A stretch of DNA of 64,000 nucleotides from Streptomyces sp. HUAS 15-9 (GCF_025642155.1 NZ_CP106798.1:744001-808000); one strand, 5' to 3'. Positions 34,376 through 42,841 are shown, numbered from the stretch's first letter. Program-made: numbers and translations. The notes: generated from the letters alone by a model not told the origin.

Positions 34376-35260
34376 ATGGGCGACGGGATGTCGCGGGCGA
34401 TGTGGGAGCGGTACGAGCCGGTGCACGACCTCGTCTACTTCGCTCCGGAGGCGCGTGAGGCCGCGGACGGGCTCGGGATGCGCGGCTTCTGGATGGGGTA
34501 CTTCGCGCTGCGCGCGGCGCCGCTGGGTGCGGTGCCCGCCTCCGTCGTGACCGGATCCTTCTATGTCTTCCATCCCGACCGCGTGGCGCGGGCGCTGCCC
34601 GACGCATGGGCATACGCCGGCCCGGCCGACGCCCTCGCGGCACGGCAGTGGGCGATGGACGTCGCGATGACCCGGCTGTTCGGCGCGGACGTCGTGGGCT
34701 CGCCGGAGATGGCCGAGGCCGCCGATCTGGCCTGGGAGGCGGCCGCCGCCGCGGACACGGCGGGCCGCGTGCTCGCCGCCGCCAACCAGGCCCTGGACCG
34801 TCCCGAGCCATCGCATGTACGGCTCTGGCAGGCCCTGACCACGCTCCGGGAACACCGGGGCGACGGGCACTTCGCGGTTCTGGTCGGTCAGGGGCTCGGA
34901 CCGGTCGAGGCGATGGTGCTGAAGGCGGCCGCCCGTGAAGGGGACCGGGAGATACTGCGGGACACCCGCAAGTGGGAGGCCTCGGCATGGCAGGCCGCCG
35001 AGAGTGCGCTGCGCGCACGCGGGTGGCTCGGGGAGGACGGGGCCCTGACCCCGGCCGGCGCGGCCGGGCGCGCGGCCGTCGAGGCACAGACCGACGCCGT
35101 CGCCGAGCGACCGTGGGCCGCTCTGGGCGCGGACCGCACCGAGCGCCTCGCCGCCCTCCTCGAACCGCTGGCCCGGACCGTCTGGGACTCCGGGGTGCTG
35201 CCCTCCGGCAACCCGGTCGGCGTACGCCGGCCGCACCGGGTCGACACAGGGGGTCACTGA
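34376..35260 (+). CDS. SCO6745 family protein
   Basis: A 294-residue protein of the actinobacterial SCO6745-like family: MSRAMWERYEPVHDLVYFAP, then a conserved GFWMGYFALRAAPLG and ASVVTGSFYVFHPDRVARAL, a long helical middle, and a winged-helix-like C-terminal part (AAESALRARGWLGEDGALTP). The C-terminal half resembles MarR-type modules, hence a possible regulatory or ligand-sensing role; no function is established. ATG 34376 has GGGGAGGAAGCC directly before it; an upstream in-frame ATG at 34328 lacks such a site. Monocistronic. Confidence 0.8.
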   Translation: MGDGMSRAMWERYEPVHDLVYFAPEAREAADGLGMRGFWMGYFALRAAPLGAVPASVVTGSFYVFHPDRVARALPDAWAYAGPADALAARQWAMDVAMTRLFGADVVGSPEMAEAADLAWEAAAAADTAGRVLAAANQALDRPEPSHVRLWQALTTLREHRGDGHFAVLVGQGLGPVEAMVLKAAAREGDREILRDTRKWEASAWQAAESALRARGWLGEDGALTPAGAAGRAAVEAQTDAVAERPWAALGADRTERLAALLEPLARTVWDSGVLPSGNPVGVRRPHRVDTGGH

Positions 35261-35386
35261 CAGGGTTTGGCGAAAAACAGTCGTAGTAACCGTCGAAGTG
35301 CCGTGTAATTCAGTCGTCTTCGGAATGCCGGAGATGAGATTGTTCCGTCCGGGCCCATCCGGGCCACAGGGGGAGGAAACACCACA

Positions 35387-35860
35387 GTGAATCGCATGCG
35401 CACGTCCGCCACGATCCTGGCCACGGCCGGAATCGTCACCGCCGCTCAGCTCGGCCTCGCGGGAGCCGCGTCCGCGCAGCCCTCGGCGACGAGTTCCGGC
35501 TGCCCGATCGACCTCGTCTACCCGAGCCGCTTCTACGTCGACTCGCACGGCTGGGTCACCAACGGCGGCCTGTACTTCGGGCTCAAGAACAAGAGCACGA
35601 CCAAGAGCTTCTCGAAGGTCACCTTCACGGTCACCGACGTGAAGAACATCCGCTTCGGCAAGGCCAAGCCCACGGGCGGCAAGATCACCAAGAACACGAC
35701 CAAGGTCGTGTCGGTGTACACCGTGACGCTGAAGAAGAAGGCCAGCCTCGGCATCAAGGTGCCGACGCACCTGCTCAACACCCACTCCTACAAGGTGAAG
35801 TTCACCCTGAAGGGCACGGGCTGGAACTGCGCCCCGAACCAGGGGACCTGGGGCAGCTGA
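35387..35860 (+). CDS. Secreted protein, unknown function
   Basis: A 157-residue exported protein with a clear signal peptide (MRTSATILATAGIVTAAQLG, cleavage after ASA at about residue 30) and a mature beta-rich domain with two cysteines (GCPIDLVYP and WNCAPNQGTW) that may form a disulfide. The Lys/Thr-rich centre (KNKSTTKSFSKVTFTVTDVK) is low in arginine, unlike neighbouring proteins. GTG 35387 has GGAGGA nine bases upstream; ATG 35396 is an alternative. No recognised family. Confidence 0.75.
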   Translation: MNRMRTSATILATAGIVTAAQLGLAGAASAQPSATSSGCPIDLVYPSRFYVDSHGWVTNGGLYFGLKNKSTTKSFSKVTFTVTDVKNIRFGKAKPTGGKITKNTTKVVSVYTVTLKKKASLGIKVPTHLLNTHSYKVKFTLKGTGWNCAPNQGTWGS

Positions 35861-35879
35861 CCCCCCGGACCGTACGCTG

Positions 35880-36767
35880 GTGGCCGTGGTCGAGCGCGAC
35901 GGAACAACGGGCGAGGGGTCGGGCACCGCGGTGTCCCGGCTCACCGGTCGTCCGGTCACCAGTGTGCGGGCGTTGTCGGCGAACCTTGCCGAGGTGATGC
36001 TCGATGACGGCCGGGCCGTGATCGCCAAGCGCGGCGATCACGGCCCGGGCGCCGTACGGGCCGAGGTGGCCGGGCTGCGCTGGCTGGCCGCCGCCGGGGC
36101 GGTCCGCGTGGCGCAGGTGCTCGGTCACGACGAGCGGTGGATGGTGATCGACCGCGTCCCGGACACACGGCCCGGCGCCGAGGCGGCGCTGCGTTTCGGC
36201 CATGAGCTGGCCGCCCTGCACACCGCCGGGGCACCGGCGTTCGGGGCCCCGCCGCCCGACGGCCCCGTGGCGGCGTACATCGGCCTCGCCCCCATGCGCA
36301 ACGTCCCCGGCACCGACTGGCCGCGCTGGTACGCCGACCACCGCGTGCTGCCGTATCTGCGCGACGCCGTCGACAAGGGCACGATCCGCCCGGGTGAGGC
36401 CACCGTCGTCGAGCGCGTCTGCGAGCGGTTGCCGGAGCTCGCCGGACCCGCCGAGCCGCCCGCCCGGCTGCACGGCGACCTGTGGAACGGCAATGTGCTG
36501 TGGGGAGCCGACGGTCATGTCTGGCTCATCGACCCGGCCGCGCACGGCGGACACCGCGAGACCGACCTGGCGATGCTCCACCTCTTCGGCTGCCCCCACC
36601 TGGACCGCGTCCTGGAGGGCTACCGGCAGGCCGCACCCCTGGCCGGGGGCTGGGAGGAGCGCATCGGCGTGCACCAGCTGTTCCCGCTACTGGTGCACGC
36701 GGTGCTGTTCGGCCGGGGATACGCGGAACAGGCCCTCGCCGTCGCCCGACGGGCCGCCGCGGCCTGA
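35880..36767 (+). CDS. Fructosamine/ketosamine-3-kinase family protein
   Basis: A 295-residue kinase-fold protein that by family would phosphorylate ketosamines (Amadori products) on proteins or free amines, causing their breakdown. Visible: glycine/lysine lobe (DGRAVIAKRG), the catalytic loop LHGDLWNGNVLWG with the Asp base, and the metal-binding IDPAAHGGHRETDLAM. GTG 35880 starts 19 bases after the preceding stop. Similar enzymes may also act on small amino sugars. Convergent with tap. Confidence 0.85.
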   Translation: MAVVERDGTTGEGSGTAVSRLTGRPVTSVRALSANLAEVMLDDGRAVIAKRGDHGPGAVRAEVAGLRWLAAAGAVRVAQVLGHDERWMVIDRVPDTRPGAEAALRFGHELAALHTAGAPAFGAPPPDGPVAAYIGLAPMRNVPGTDWPRWYADHRVLPYLRDAVDKGTIRPGEATVVERVCERLPELAGPAEPPARLHGDLWNGNVLWGADGHVWLIDPAAHGGHRETDLAMLHLFGCPHLDRVLEGYRQAAPLAGGWEERIGVHQLFPLLVHAVLFGRGYAEQALAVARRAAAA

Positions 36768-36792
36768 CCGGACCGAGGGGACCGCCGGCCCA

Positions 36793-39186
36793 CTACTCCC
36801 CCGCGTCCGGGAGCTGGATCCGGCCGGACTTGATGTAGCGGGCCAGATTGAGGTGGTCGCCGTGCTCCTCGCGCAGCCCCTCCGCCCACAGCACGCTCTG
36901 GGTGCCTTCATGCTTGACCATGCCCGGGCTCACCCCGATCCGGAAGCCACCGGGCACGGGCCTGCCGTCCTTGTAGGGCAGGAAGTCGAGCGGTCCGGGC
37001 CCGTCGGAGGCGTACACCGCGCAGTCGGACAGCACCGCCACCGGGTACTGCCCGGTCGTCCGGGCGGTGGTGAGCATCTTGCGGTGCATGTTGATCCGGG
37101 CCTTGGAGATGACGGCGGCACGGATGTCCGGGCGCCACGTGGGCCGTTCCAGCGCCGGCCAGCGCTCCCCCGGACGCCATCCGGTGCGGGCCCGCTCACG
37201 CAGCTTGCCGATGCCGCCCTTGACCGTGGCCTTGATCGCCGCCAGCACCAGGGCCAGCTGCGGATCCCGGTCCTTGTGGCCGTCCATCGCGGCCAGGAAC
37301 TCCTCGGGCGTCATGCCGGTGGTCACGCCGAGGTCGGCCATGGTCGCGACGTACGCGTCCCGCAGACGGGTGTACCAGGCGTCCAGGTACGGGCCGTGCT
37401 CGGGACGTACGTACGCCTCCAACGGGTCGACCTCGTAGCCGAGTTCCCGCGCGTACGCCACCGTCGGCGTCGCGTACCAGGCCGGGCCGAGCGGCGCGTC
37501 GCCGTCCGGGGTGAACGGGCTGGGCAGGCGCGGGTCGAGCCGGATGTGGGAGAGGTCGACCAGCCAGGAGCCGGGCAGCGACGGGTCGAAGGCGGGGTTG
37601 TGCGCGTGGACCGGCGCGCCGAGGCCGACGACGGTACGGTTGGCGGCCGCCGCGAAGGCCATGTTGACGTCGATCCCGACGAGGTACGGCCGCATGCACT
37701 CCTCGTCGGTCAGCGGCCGGGCCCAGTCGTAGGCCTCCTCGCGCAGCATCTCGGCCGGGGTGCGCTGGTGGAAGCGCGGCAGACGGTCGAGGAGCGGATG
37801 GCCGTCGGGGGCCTCGCACGGGGCGCAGTCCACCACCTGGGTCAGCGCGCCCGGGTTCGGGGCGGACACCCACTGGTCGTGGTCGTCCTTCACCGCGCGG
37901 GTGGGTGGGTGCAGCGCGGTCATCAGCTCCAGGCCGGTGACGGCGGTGGAGCCGCGCGGGGTGAGGACCCGGGCGGCGTACGTGCCGAGAACACGGGCGA
38001 GTTCGACGGGCGGCAGTTCGGCGGCGTCGCCCCAGTGCCGGGCGTCCAGGGCGTGCCAGGAGGGGAGGCAGAGCTGGACGCAGTTGCGCCGGCCGCCCTG
38101 TGCGGGCCGGTAGATACGGGCCCAGGGTCCGAATCCGCGCTTGGTGAGCTGCCAGTCGGCCTTCTTCAGCTGCCGTACCACCTTGTGGGACTCCGGGATA
38201 CGGCCCGCCAGGCGCTCCTCGTCGCTCAGTTCGGCGGGCAGCCCGTAGCGCTCGCAGGCCGCCGCGGTCAGTACGACGAGGGGGTCCGCGTCCTTGCCCG
38301 AGCGATGCAGCCGCGGCTGCCCGAGCATCGCCTCGGCCAGCGTCCACTCCACCAGCGCCGGGAGCGACTTCGCGGGCACGTCCAGGACCAGCCCGCCGAC
38401 GCAGTACGCGTTGACCTCACCTTCGGCCACGTCGACCACGGCAAGGGGGCCGTGCACGAAGCGGGGGTCGGCGGCGTCGGCGGGGGCGGACCTGGGGGCG
38501 TTCCGGGAGACACTCCGAGGGGCATTCCTGGGGACTTCGGCCGCCCCCTTCCTCGCGGCCGGACGACGCGATACCGAAGCCGGTCCGCGCCCAGCCGCTC
38601 CCGACGCCGGGCGCGCGCCGGCCGACTGCCCGTCAGCCAACCGCCCACGGACCGGCTCACCGTCGGCCGACTGCCCGCCGGTCGACTGCCCGTCGGCCGA
38701 CTCGCCGCCGGACGGGCCCGCTTCGGCATCGTCCCCGGCGGGCCGCTGCCCTGCGCTCGCGCCACCGGCCGCGCTCCGCCCGGCGGACGGCTGCTCAGCG
38801 CCCCCGGGCGCCTGATGCCCGACGGCCACCTCTCCGGCGTCGTCCGCGTCGCGTGACTGCGTTCCGTGCGTGTGCGGGAGTCCGGGATCCGTGCCTGTCG
38901 CCGAGGCAGGGGGCGGCGCGGCCGGATAGCGGTGGGCCAGGCCGTCGAGGAGTCTGCGGTAGGCCTGTAGGCGTTCGCCCCTGGGTTCGGCGCGGCCCGC
39001 CTCCCAGGCCTGGACGCTCGGCACCCGTACCCCGAGCGCCTGGGCCACGGCGGCCTGTGTCAGCCCGGCCGTCTCGCGCAGCCGCACCCGCTCCGCGGGA
39101 GCGGGAAGCACGGTGCCGCCGTCGACGGCGGCGAGCAGTGAGTCGACAGCCGCGAACAGCTCATCGGGCTGGTCCGTCATTTCCAC
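36793..39186 (-). CDS. tap: Telomere-associated protein Tap-like
   Basis: A 797-residue protein resembling Tap, which binds telomere 3' overhangs and recruits the terminal protein Tpg in linear Streptomyces replicons. An N-terminal XRE-type helix-turn-helix (LRETAGLTQAAVAQALGVRV, about 31-60) is followed by a low-complexity region (100-200) with repeats such as ADGQSTGGQSADG. The large conserved C-terminal part includes MTPEEFLAAMDGHKDRDPQL, VKGGIGKLRERARTGWRPG and ISKARINMHRKM. The C-terminal segment contains Tap-typical DCAVYASDGPGPLDFLPYK. GTG 39186 or ATG 39180 could be the start. The usual downstream tpg is absent; a convergent kinase gene lies there instead. It may be a chromosomal paralogue. 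Confidence 0.7.
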   Translation of the reverse strand: MEMTDQPDELFAAVDSLLAAVDGGTVLPAPAERVRLRETAGLTQAAVAQALGVRVPSVQAWEAGRAEPRGERLQAYRRLLDGLAHRYPAAPPPASATGTDPGLPHTHGTQSRDADDAGEVAVGHQAPGGAEQPSAGRSAAGGASAGQRPAGDDAEAGPSGGESADGQSTGGQSADGEPVRGRLADGQSAGARPASGAAGRGPASVSRRPAARKGAAEVPRNAPRSVSRNAPRSAPADAADPRFVHGPLAVVDVAEGEVNAYCVGGLVLDVPAKSLPALVEWTLAEAMLGQPRLHRSGKDADPLVVLTAAACERYGLPAELSDEERLAGRIPESHKVVRQLKKADWQLTKRGFGPWARIYRPAQGGRRNCVQLCLPSWHALDARHWGDAAELPPVELARVLGTYAARVLTPRGSTAVTGLELMTALHPPTRAVKDDHDQWVSAPNPGALTQVVDCAPCEAPDGHPLLDRLPRFHQRTPAEMLREEAYDWARPLTDEECMRPYLVGIDVNMAFAAAANRTVVGLGAPVHAHNPAFDPSLPGSWLVDLSHIRLDPRLPSPFTPDGDAPLGPAWYATPTVAYARELGYEVDPLEAYVRPEHGPYLDAWYTRLRDAYVATMADLGVTTGMTPEEFLAAMDGHKDRDPQLALVLAAIKATVKGGIGKLRERARTGWRPGERWPALERPTWRPDIRAAVISKARINMHRKMLTTARTTGQYPVAVLSDCAVYASDGPGPLDFLPYKDGRPVPGGFRIGVSPGMVKHEGTQSVLWAEGLREEHGDHLNLARYIKSGRIQLPDAGE

Positions 39187-39196
39187 ATCCGTCTTT

Positions 39197-39568
39197 CTAC
39201 CTGACGCCCTGGCGGATCTCTTCGAGCCGGGTCGTCAGCCGCTGATGGCGCTGCGAGGCGGCCTGGGAGGAGTTCAGGCCCTGGTATCCGGCGATCTGCC
39301 GCCAGTCCATGCCGCGGCGCCGCGCCTCCATGACCACCTGGCTCTCCAGCCGGTCCAGTTGGTGGCGCAGATCGTCGAAGAGGCTCAGCGCCGCGCCGAC
39401 GTCGTCCGCCGTCACCTCCGGCACCGGGGCGTCGGCGGCCCTCAGCAGTCGTCCGAGCAGTGCCGCGTCCCGGGCGAGCCGGTGTGCCGGAGCACCGTCG
39501 TCGACGGGATGGTCCCCCAGGGCGGACAGCCGTCGGCGGGCCTCGTCGTCCTGGGCGTCATGTGCCAT
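39197..39568 (-). CDS. Small helix-turn-helix-like protein preceding tap
   Basis: A 123-residue, all-helical protein. The centre (DDVGAALSLFDDLRHQLDRL) may form a coiled coil, and the C-terminus (GMDWRQIAGYQGLNSSQAAS, then QRHQRL) looks like a DNA-binding helix-turn-helix of the type found in many small Streptomyces proteins. It ends ten bases before tap starts, so the two are co-transcribed and it may assist or regulate Tap. It is not a terminal protein: too short, with no Tpg signature. It is divergent from the graspetide locus. Confidence 0.7.
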   Translation of the reverse strand: MAHDAQDDEARRRLSALGDHPVDDGAPAHRLARDAALLGRLLRAADAPVPEVTADDVGAALSLFDDLRHQLDRLESQVVMEARRRGMDWRQIAGYQGLNSSQAASQRHQRLTTRLEEIRQGVR

Positions 39569-39591
39569 GCGGGCATGCTATCTCAGCCATC

Positions 39592-39612
39592 CAACGAAAC
39601 AACGTTCCGTTG
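39592..39612. promoter_or_regulatory. Imperfect 21-bp palindrome between tap operon and graspetide locus
   Basis: CAACG and CGTTG arms with mostly matching inner bases (the centre AACGTT is itself self-complementary) at 39592-39612, 24 bases outside the minus-strand gene start. The surrounding 150-base gap is strikingly AT-rich and also has a CTGAG/CTCAG hairpin at about 39638-39651. Confidence 0.4.
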
Positions 39613-39682
39613 ATTTCTTAATGGGACCTTAAATCGGACTGAGATTACTCAGAGTAAGGAAACCAACCAGGCGTTCGATTCG

Positions 39683-39688
39683 TATAAG
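39683..39688 (+). promoter_or_regulatory. Candidate -10 element of the graspetide locus
   Basis: TATAAG, 30 bases before the precursor ATG, in an AT-rich stretch. A matching -35 is not clear, so a dedicated activator or alternative sigma factor may be needed. The leader carries GGGAGAGACC just before the ATG at 39719. Confidence 0.4.
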
Positions 39689-39718
39689 TGCATGGAAGCT
39701 TTAAAACAGGGAGAGACC

Positions 39719-39910
39719 ATGCAACCGTTCACGCTCAACTACGCGCGCCCCGCAGTGCAGTTGGAAGTCACCGCTCCGTACGCGTACGACTCCGGACTGC
39801 AGTTGAACGTGTTCCCCGATGGCCGGATCGCTGCCACCGATCACGCAACGCTAAGAGCGCTGGGGACCACGACCTCCACGGCCGGTTCCAAGACGCACTT
39901 CGACGACTGA
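39719..39910 (+). CDS. Graspetide (ATP-grasp RiPP) precursor peptide, TgmA/SAV_5883-like
   Basis: A 63-residue precursor of an omega-ester or omega-amide peptide. The leader (1-46) has the family-typical MQPFTLNYARPAVQL start and the PYAYD box (20-24). The core is the C-terminal TTTSTAGSKTHFDD (50-63), which offers Thr/Ser hydroxyls and a Lys amine as donors and the terminal Asp pair as acceptors. ATG 39719 was chosen because GGGAGA is at the right distance; an upstream in-frame ATG at 39692 has none. The ATP-grasp ligase gene follows after 15 bases. There is a single core copy. Confidence 0.85.
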   Translation: MQPFTLNYARPAVQLEVTAPYAYDSGLQLNVFPDGRIAATDHATLRALGTTTSTAGSKTHFDD

Positions 39911-39925
39911 CCGCGGATCCCCACG

Positions 39926-40909
39926 ATGACCGTGCTCATCCTGACTTCCGACGAGGACGTGACGGCGGACATGGTGGTCCTCCGGCTCAACGAGGCCGGT
40001 GTGCCCGTGGTCCGACTCGATCCCGCCGATCTCACCAGCCGGGTCGCCCTCTCGGGCGAGTATGTGCAGGGCGTCAGCCGTGGACACCTGTCCATCGCGG
40101 GCCGGCTGGTGAGCATGAACGGTCTGCGCTCCATCTGGGTGCGCAGGCCGGGGGTCGCGGCCGCCCGGGCCGCGCATCCGACCGCCTGGCTGACCGAGGA
40201 GTCCTCCCAGGCGCTGTACGGCATGCTGCGCTCCACCGACGCCCGCTGGATGAACCACCCCGACGCCGCCCGCCGGGCCCGGCACAAGCCCTGGCAGCTG
40301 AAGCTGGCCCAGCGCAGCGGACTGCCGGTGCCCGCGACCCTGATCACGACCTTTCCGCAGGCGGCCCGGGAGTTCGCGGAGCGCTTCCCGGACCTGGTGG
40401 TCAAGCCTGTCTCCGGCGCGCATCCGCAGGAGCCGCCCCGGGCGGTGCCGACCAGCCGGGTAGCGCCGGACACCGACTTCTCGGCCGTCGCCTTCGGGCC
40501 GACCCTGCTGCAGCGACGGGTCACGAAGCGCGCCGACATACGGCTCACCGTCGTCGGCGACCGGCTGCTCGCAGCCCGTAAGCCGGTGGCCCCGGACGCC
40601 GACCCCGACGACGTGGACGTGCGCTTCGCCCCGTCCGCCTCCCCCTGGGTCCCCGTGGACGTGCCCCCACGTACCGCGGAGGCCGTCCGCACCTATATGA
40701 AGCGGGCCGAGATCGCCTACGGGGCCTTCGACTTCGCGGAGGACGCCGACGGGATCTGGTGGTTCCTGGAGTGCAACCAGTCCGGCCAGTTCGGCTTCGT
40801 GGAGATGGACACCGGTCAGCCGATCGCCCGCTCCATCGCGCAGTGGCTCGCGCAGGACACCGAACCGGTACGGTCGTACGTCAACGGCGGCAGGACAACG
40901 GCCCCTTGA
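39926..40909 (+). CDS. ATP-grasp ribosomal peptide maturase (TgmB, SAV_5884-like)
   Basis: A 327-residue ATP-grasp ligase that should activate Asp side chains of the precursor by phosphorylation and close ester (or amide) rings with Thr, Ser or Lys. Pre-ATP-grasp N-domain 1-105 (MTVLILTSDEDVTADMVVLR; IWVRRPGVAAA); ATP-binding Lys160 in LVVKPVSGAH; metal/ATP site GAFDFAEDADGIWWFLECNQ with Asp269, Glu282 and Asn284. Length and domain order match MvdC/MvdD/TgnB-type enzymes. It follows the precursor directly and is followed after 35 bases by the Gfo/Idh/MocA gene. Cytoplasmic. Confidence 0.9.
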   Translation: MTVLILTSDEDVTADMVVLRLNEAGVPVVRLDPADLTSRVALSGEYVQGVSRGHLSIAGRLVSMNGLRSIWVRRPGVAAARAAHPTAWLTEESSQALYGMLRSTDARWMNHPDAARRARHKPWQLKLAQRSGLPVPATLITTFPQAAREFAERFPDLVVKPVSGAHPQEPPRAVPTSRVAPDTDFSAVAFGPTLLQRRVTKRADIRLTVVGDRLLAARKPVAPDADPDDVDVRFAPSASPWVPVDVPPRTAEAVRTYMKRAEIAYGAFDFAEDADGIWWFLECNQSGQFGFVEMDTGQPIARSIAQWLAQDTEPVRSYVNGGRTTAP

Positions 40910-40944
40910 CGGCACCGGCGACGACATCAGGAAGGGGCCACCGC

Positions 40945-41832
40945 ATGCGCGTGGGGCTGCTCGGGACCGGACCGTGGGCGCAGGCGGCGTACGCCCCCGC
41001 GCTGAGCGGGCACGGTGAACTGGACTTCGCCGGGGTGTGGGGCCGCCGTCCCGAGGCCGCCTCGGCGTTGGCCGAGCAGTACGGCACGCGTGCGTACGAC
41101 GACGTGGACGCCCTGCTCGACGAGGTGGACGCGGTGGCCGTGGCGCTGCCGCCGACCGTGCAGGCGGACCTGGCGGTGCGCGCGGCCCGGGCGCGCTGTC
41201 ATCTGCTGCTGGACAAACCGCTCGCCCTGGAGGTCGCCGACGGGCGGGCGGTGGTCGAGGCGGCCGAGCGGGCCGGTGTCGCCTCCGTGGTCTTCTTCAC
41301 CACACGGTTCCAGCGGGAGCCGCAGACCTGGATCGACGAACAGGCCGCCGTCGCGGGCTGGTTCACCGCCCGGGCGGAATGGCTCGGCGCGGTGTTCACC
41401 AGCGACAGCCCGTTCGCCGCCTCGCCCTGGCGCCACGCGAAGGGCGCGCTGTGGGACGTGGGCCCGCACGCGCTGTCCGTGCTCCTGCCGGTCCTCGGCG
41501 ACGTCCGCGAGGTGACGGCCGCGGCCAACGGTCCCGGGGACACCGTCCATCTCGTCCTCGACCATGTCACCGGCACGTCGAGCACCCTGACCCTGAGCCT
41601 CACCTCCCCGCCCGCGGCGGCCGGGGCGGCGGTCGAACTCCGGGGCGAGGCGGGAGCGACCCTTCTGCCGCGCAGCTCGGAAGGCGCGGTCCCGGCCCTC
41701 ACCCGAGCCGCCGACGCCCTCCTCACGGCCGCCCGCACGGGCCGCCCGCACTCCTGCGACGCGACGTTCGGCCTGCGGGTCACCGAGATACTCGCGACAG
41801 CCGAGGCCCGCCTCAACGGCGGGACCACCTAG
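40945..41832 (+). CDS. Gfo/Idh/MocA family oxidoreductase next to graspetide genes
   Basis: A 295-residue NAD(P)-dependent oxidoreductase. Rossmann motif VGLLGTGPWAQAAYAPAL (3-20), the catalytic DKP variant of the EKP motif in HLLLDKPLALEVADGRAV, and a C-terminal alpha/beta domain with WDVGPHALSVLLP carrying the conserved His. Members usually oxidise sugars or related hydroxyls. ATG 40945 has GGAAGGGG before it. It sits where related peptide loci often have a methyltransferase and is in the same direction, 35 bases downstream, so it may tailor the peptide or make a building block; it could also be an unrelated neighbour. Confidence 0.85.
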   Translation: MRVGLLGTGPWAQAAYAPALSGHGELDFAGVWGRRPEAASALAEQYGTRAYDDVDALLDEVDAVAVALPPTVQADLAVRAARARCHLLLDKPLALEVADGRAVVEAAERAGVASVVFFTTRFQREPQTWIDEQAAVAGWFTARAEWLGAVFTSDSPFAASPWRHAKGALWDVGPHALSVLLPVLGDVREVTAAANGPGDTVHLVLDHVTGTSSTLTLSLTSPPAAAGAAVELRGEAGATLLPRSSEGAVPALTRAADALLTAARTGRPHSCDATFGLRVTEILATAEARLNGGTT

Positions 41833-41897
41833 GCCGCGTCCGTTTGTGGGGCCGGGGGCGAACCTCCCCGACAGCCAGGCGAAGTCCATGTCGTCGA

Positions 41898-42797
41898 TCA
41901 GGATCTCGAAGCCGACCGGAACGTGGCGAGCTCCCGGACGACCGGGTACCCGGCCCTGGTGAAATGCGCGGACATCGGGAAGTTGGTCTGGTCGGTGGCG
42001 GCGGCGATGCACTCGGCTCCCCGCTCGACCAGGAAGTGGGAGCACTCCGCGAGGAGGTCGTAGGCGTAGCCGTGACCGCGTTGTTCCGGCAGGACGCCGA
42101 TGAAACCGACGCACGGCCCCGAAGGATTGTGCGCGGGGACATGGATGCCGACCGGTTCTCCCTGAGGCGTGCGGGCGACCTGCCACCACTGGCGCGGTGA
42201 GGGGCACCGCCGGAAGAAGTCGAGCTCCTGCCGGGCGGCCCGGTCCACTCCCCCTTCCTCGACGGCCCTGCGGGCGTGGGCGTCCAGAGTGACGGAGTGG
42301 ATGCGGCGCAGCGCGTCGAAGAACACCATGTCGTCGGGCTCCGGGCCGAAGACCAGCCGGCCGGGCCGCTCGGGGAGGCCGCACTCCGGTGTCCACCGGT
42401 ACACGAAGCGCTCCGCGAGGAGCTCGTATCCCGCCTTCCGCGCGGCGGTGAAGCGCGTCTCGGCGGCGGCACGCAGCAGGGGATCGGCGCGCCGGCCGCT
42501 CGGCAGGTTCAGCTCCAGGCCGTCGACCCGCCAGGGCGCGGTACGCAGCAGCTCGGCCCCCGCGTCCTCCTCGCCCTCGGTCACGTCGAAGAAGTCGACG
42601 GTGAGCGGCTCGGGGTCGTCGGGGCCGCCCCACCAGGCGCCCCGCGCCACCACCGTGCCGTCGCGCAGGGCGACGCGCTTCCAGTCGGGGCGGTGCCGGG
42701 CCGACCGGTACGCCTCACGCGTGCGCAGCGGGTCGGGCATGGTGTCGAAGACATGGGCGGTGCTCTCGTCGAGCGCGCGGATGACCGGACGGGTCAT
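41898..42797 (-). CDS. GNAT family N-acetyltransferase
   Basis: A 299-residue acetyltransferase with two GNAT-like halves. The C-terminal half has the acetyl-CoA loop VLPEQRGHGYAYDLLAEC and the following TDQTNFPMSAHFTRAGY, as in ribosomal-protein-type acetyltransferases. The N-terminal half is degenerate (WKRVALRDGTVVARGAWWG). The substrate is unknown; a resistance or detoxification role is possible. An 18-codon ORF with a strong ribosome binding site ends 44 bases upstream on the same transcript. Convergent with the Gfo/Idh/MocA gene. Confidence 0.85.
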   Translation of the reverse strand: MTRPVIRALDESTAHVFDTMPDPLRTREAYRSARHRPDWKRVALRDGTVVARGAWWGGPDDPEPLTVDFFDVTEGEEDAGAELLRTAPWRVDGLELNLPSGRRADPLLRAAAETRFTAARKAGYELLAERFVYRWTPECGLPERPGRLVFGPEPDDMVFFDALRRIHSVTLDAHARRAVEEGGVDRAARQELDFFRRCPSPRQWWQVARTPQGEPVGIHVPAHNPSGPCVGFIGVLPEQRGHGYAYDLLAECSHFLVERGAECIAAATDQTNFPMSAHFTRAGYPVVRELATFRSASRS

Positions 42798-42841
42798 GGA
42801 TTCCTCCGGGACGCACAGGGCGTGGAGCGCTCCCGGTCAGG

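Noticed and set aside
36202..38856. 884-codon open frame opposite tap
   Set aside because: Composition is Arg/Gly/Ala/Pro-rich with no domain, and it starts inside the fructosamine kinase gene; shadow of the tap coding strand.
36793..39568. Tpg terminal protein for the 123-residue gene next to tap
   Set aside because: Too short, on the wrong side of tap, and lacking the reverse-transcriptase-like and helix-turn-helix pattern of Tpg.
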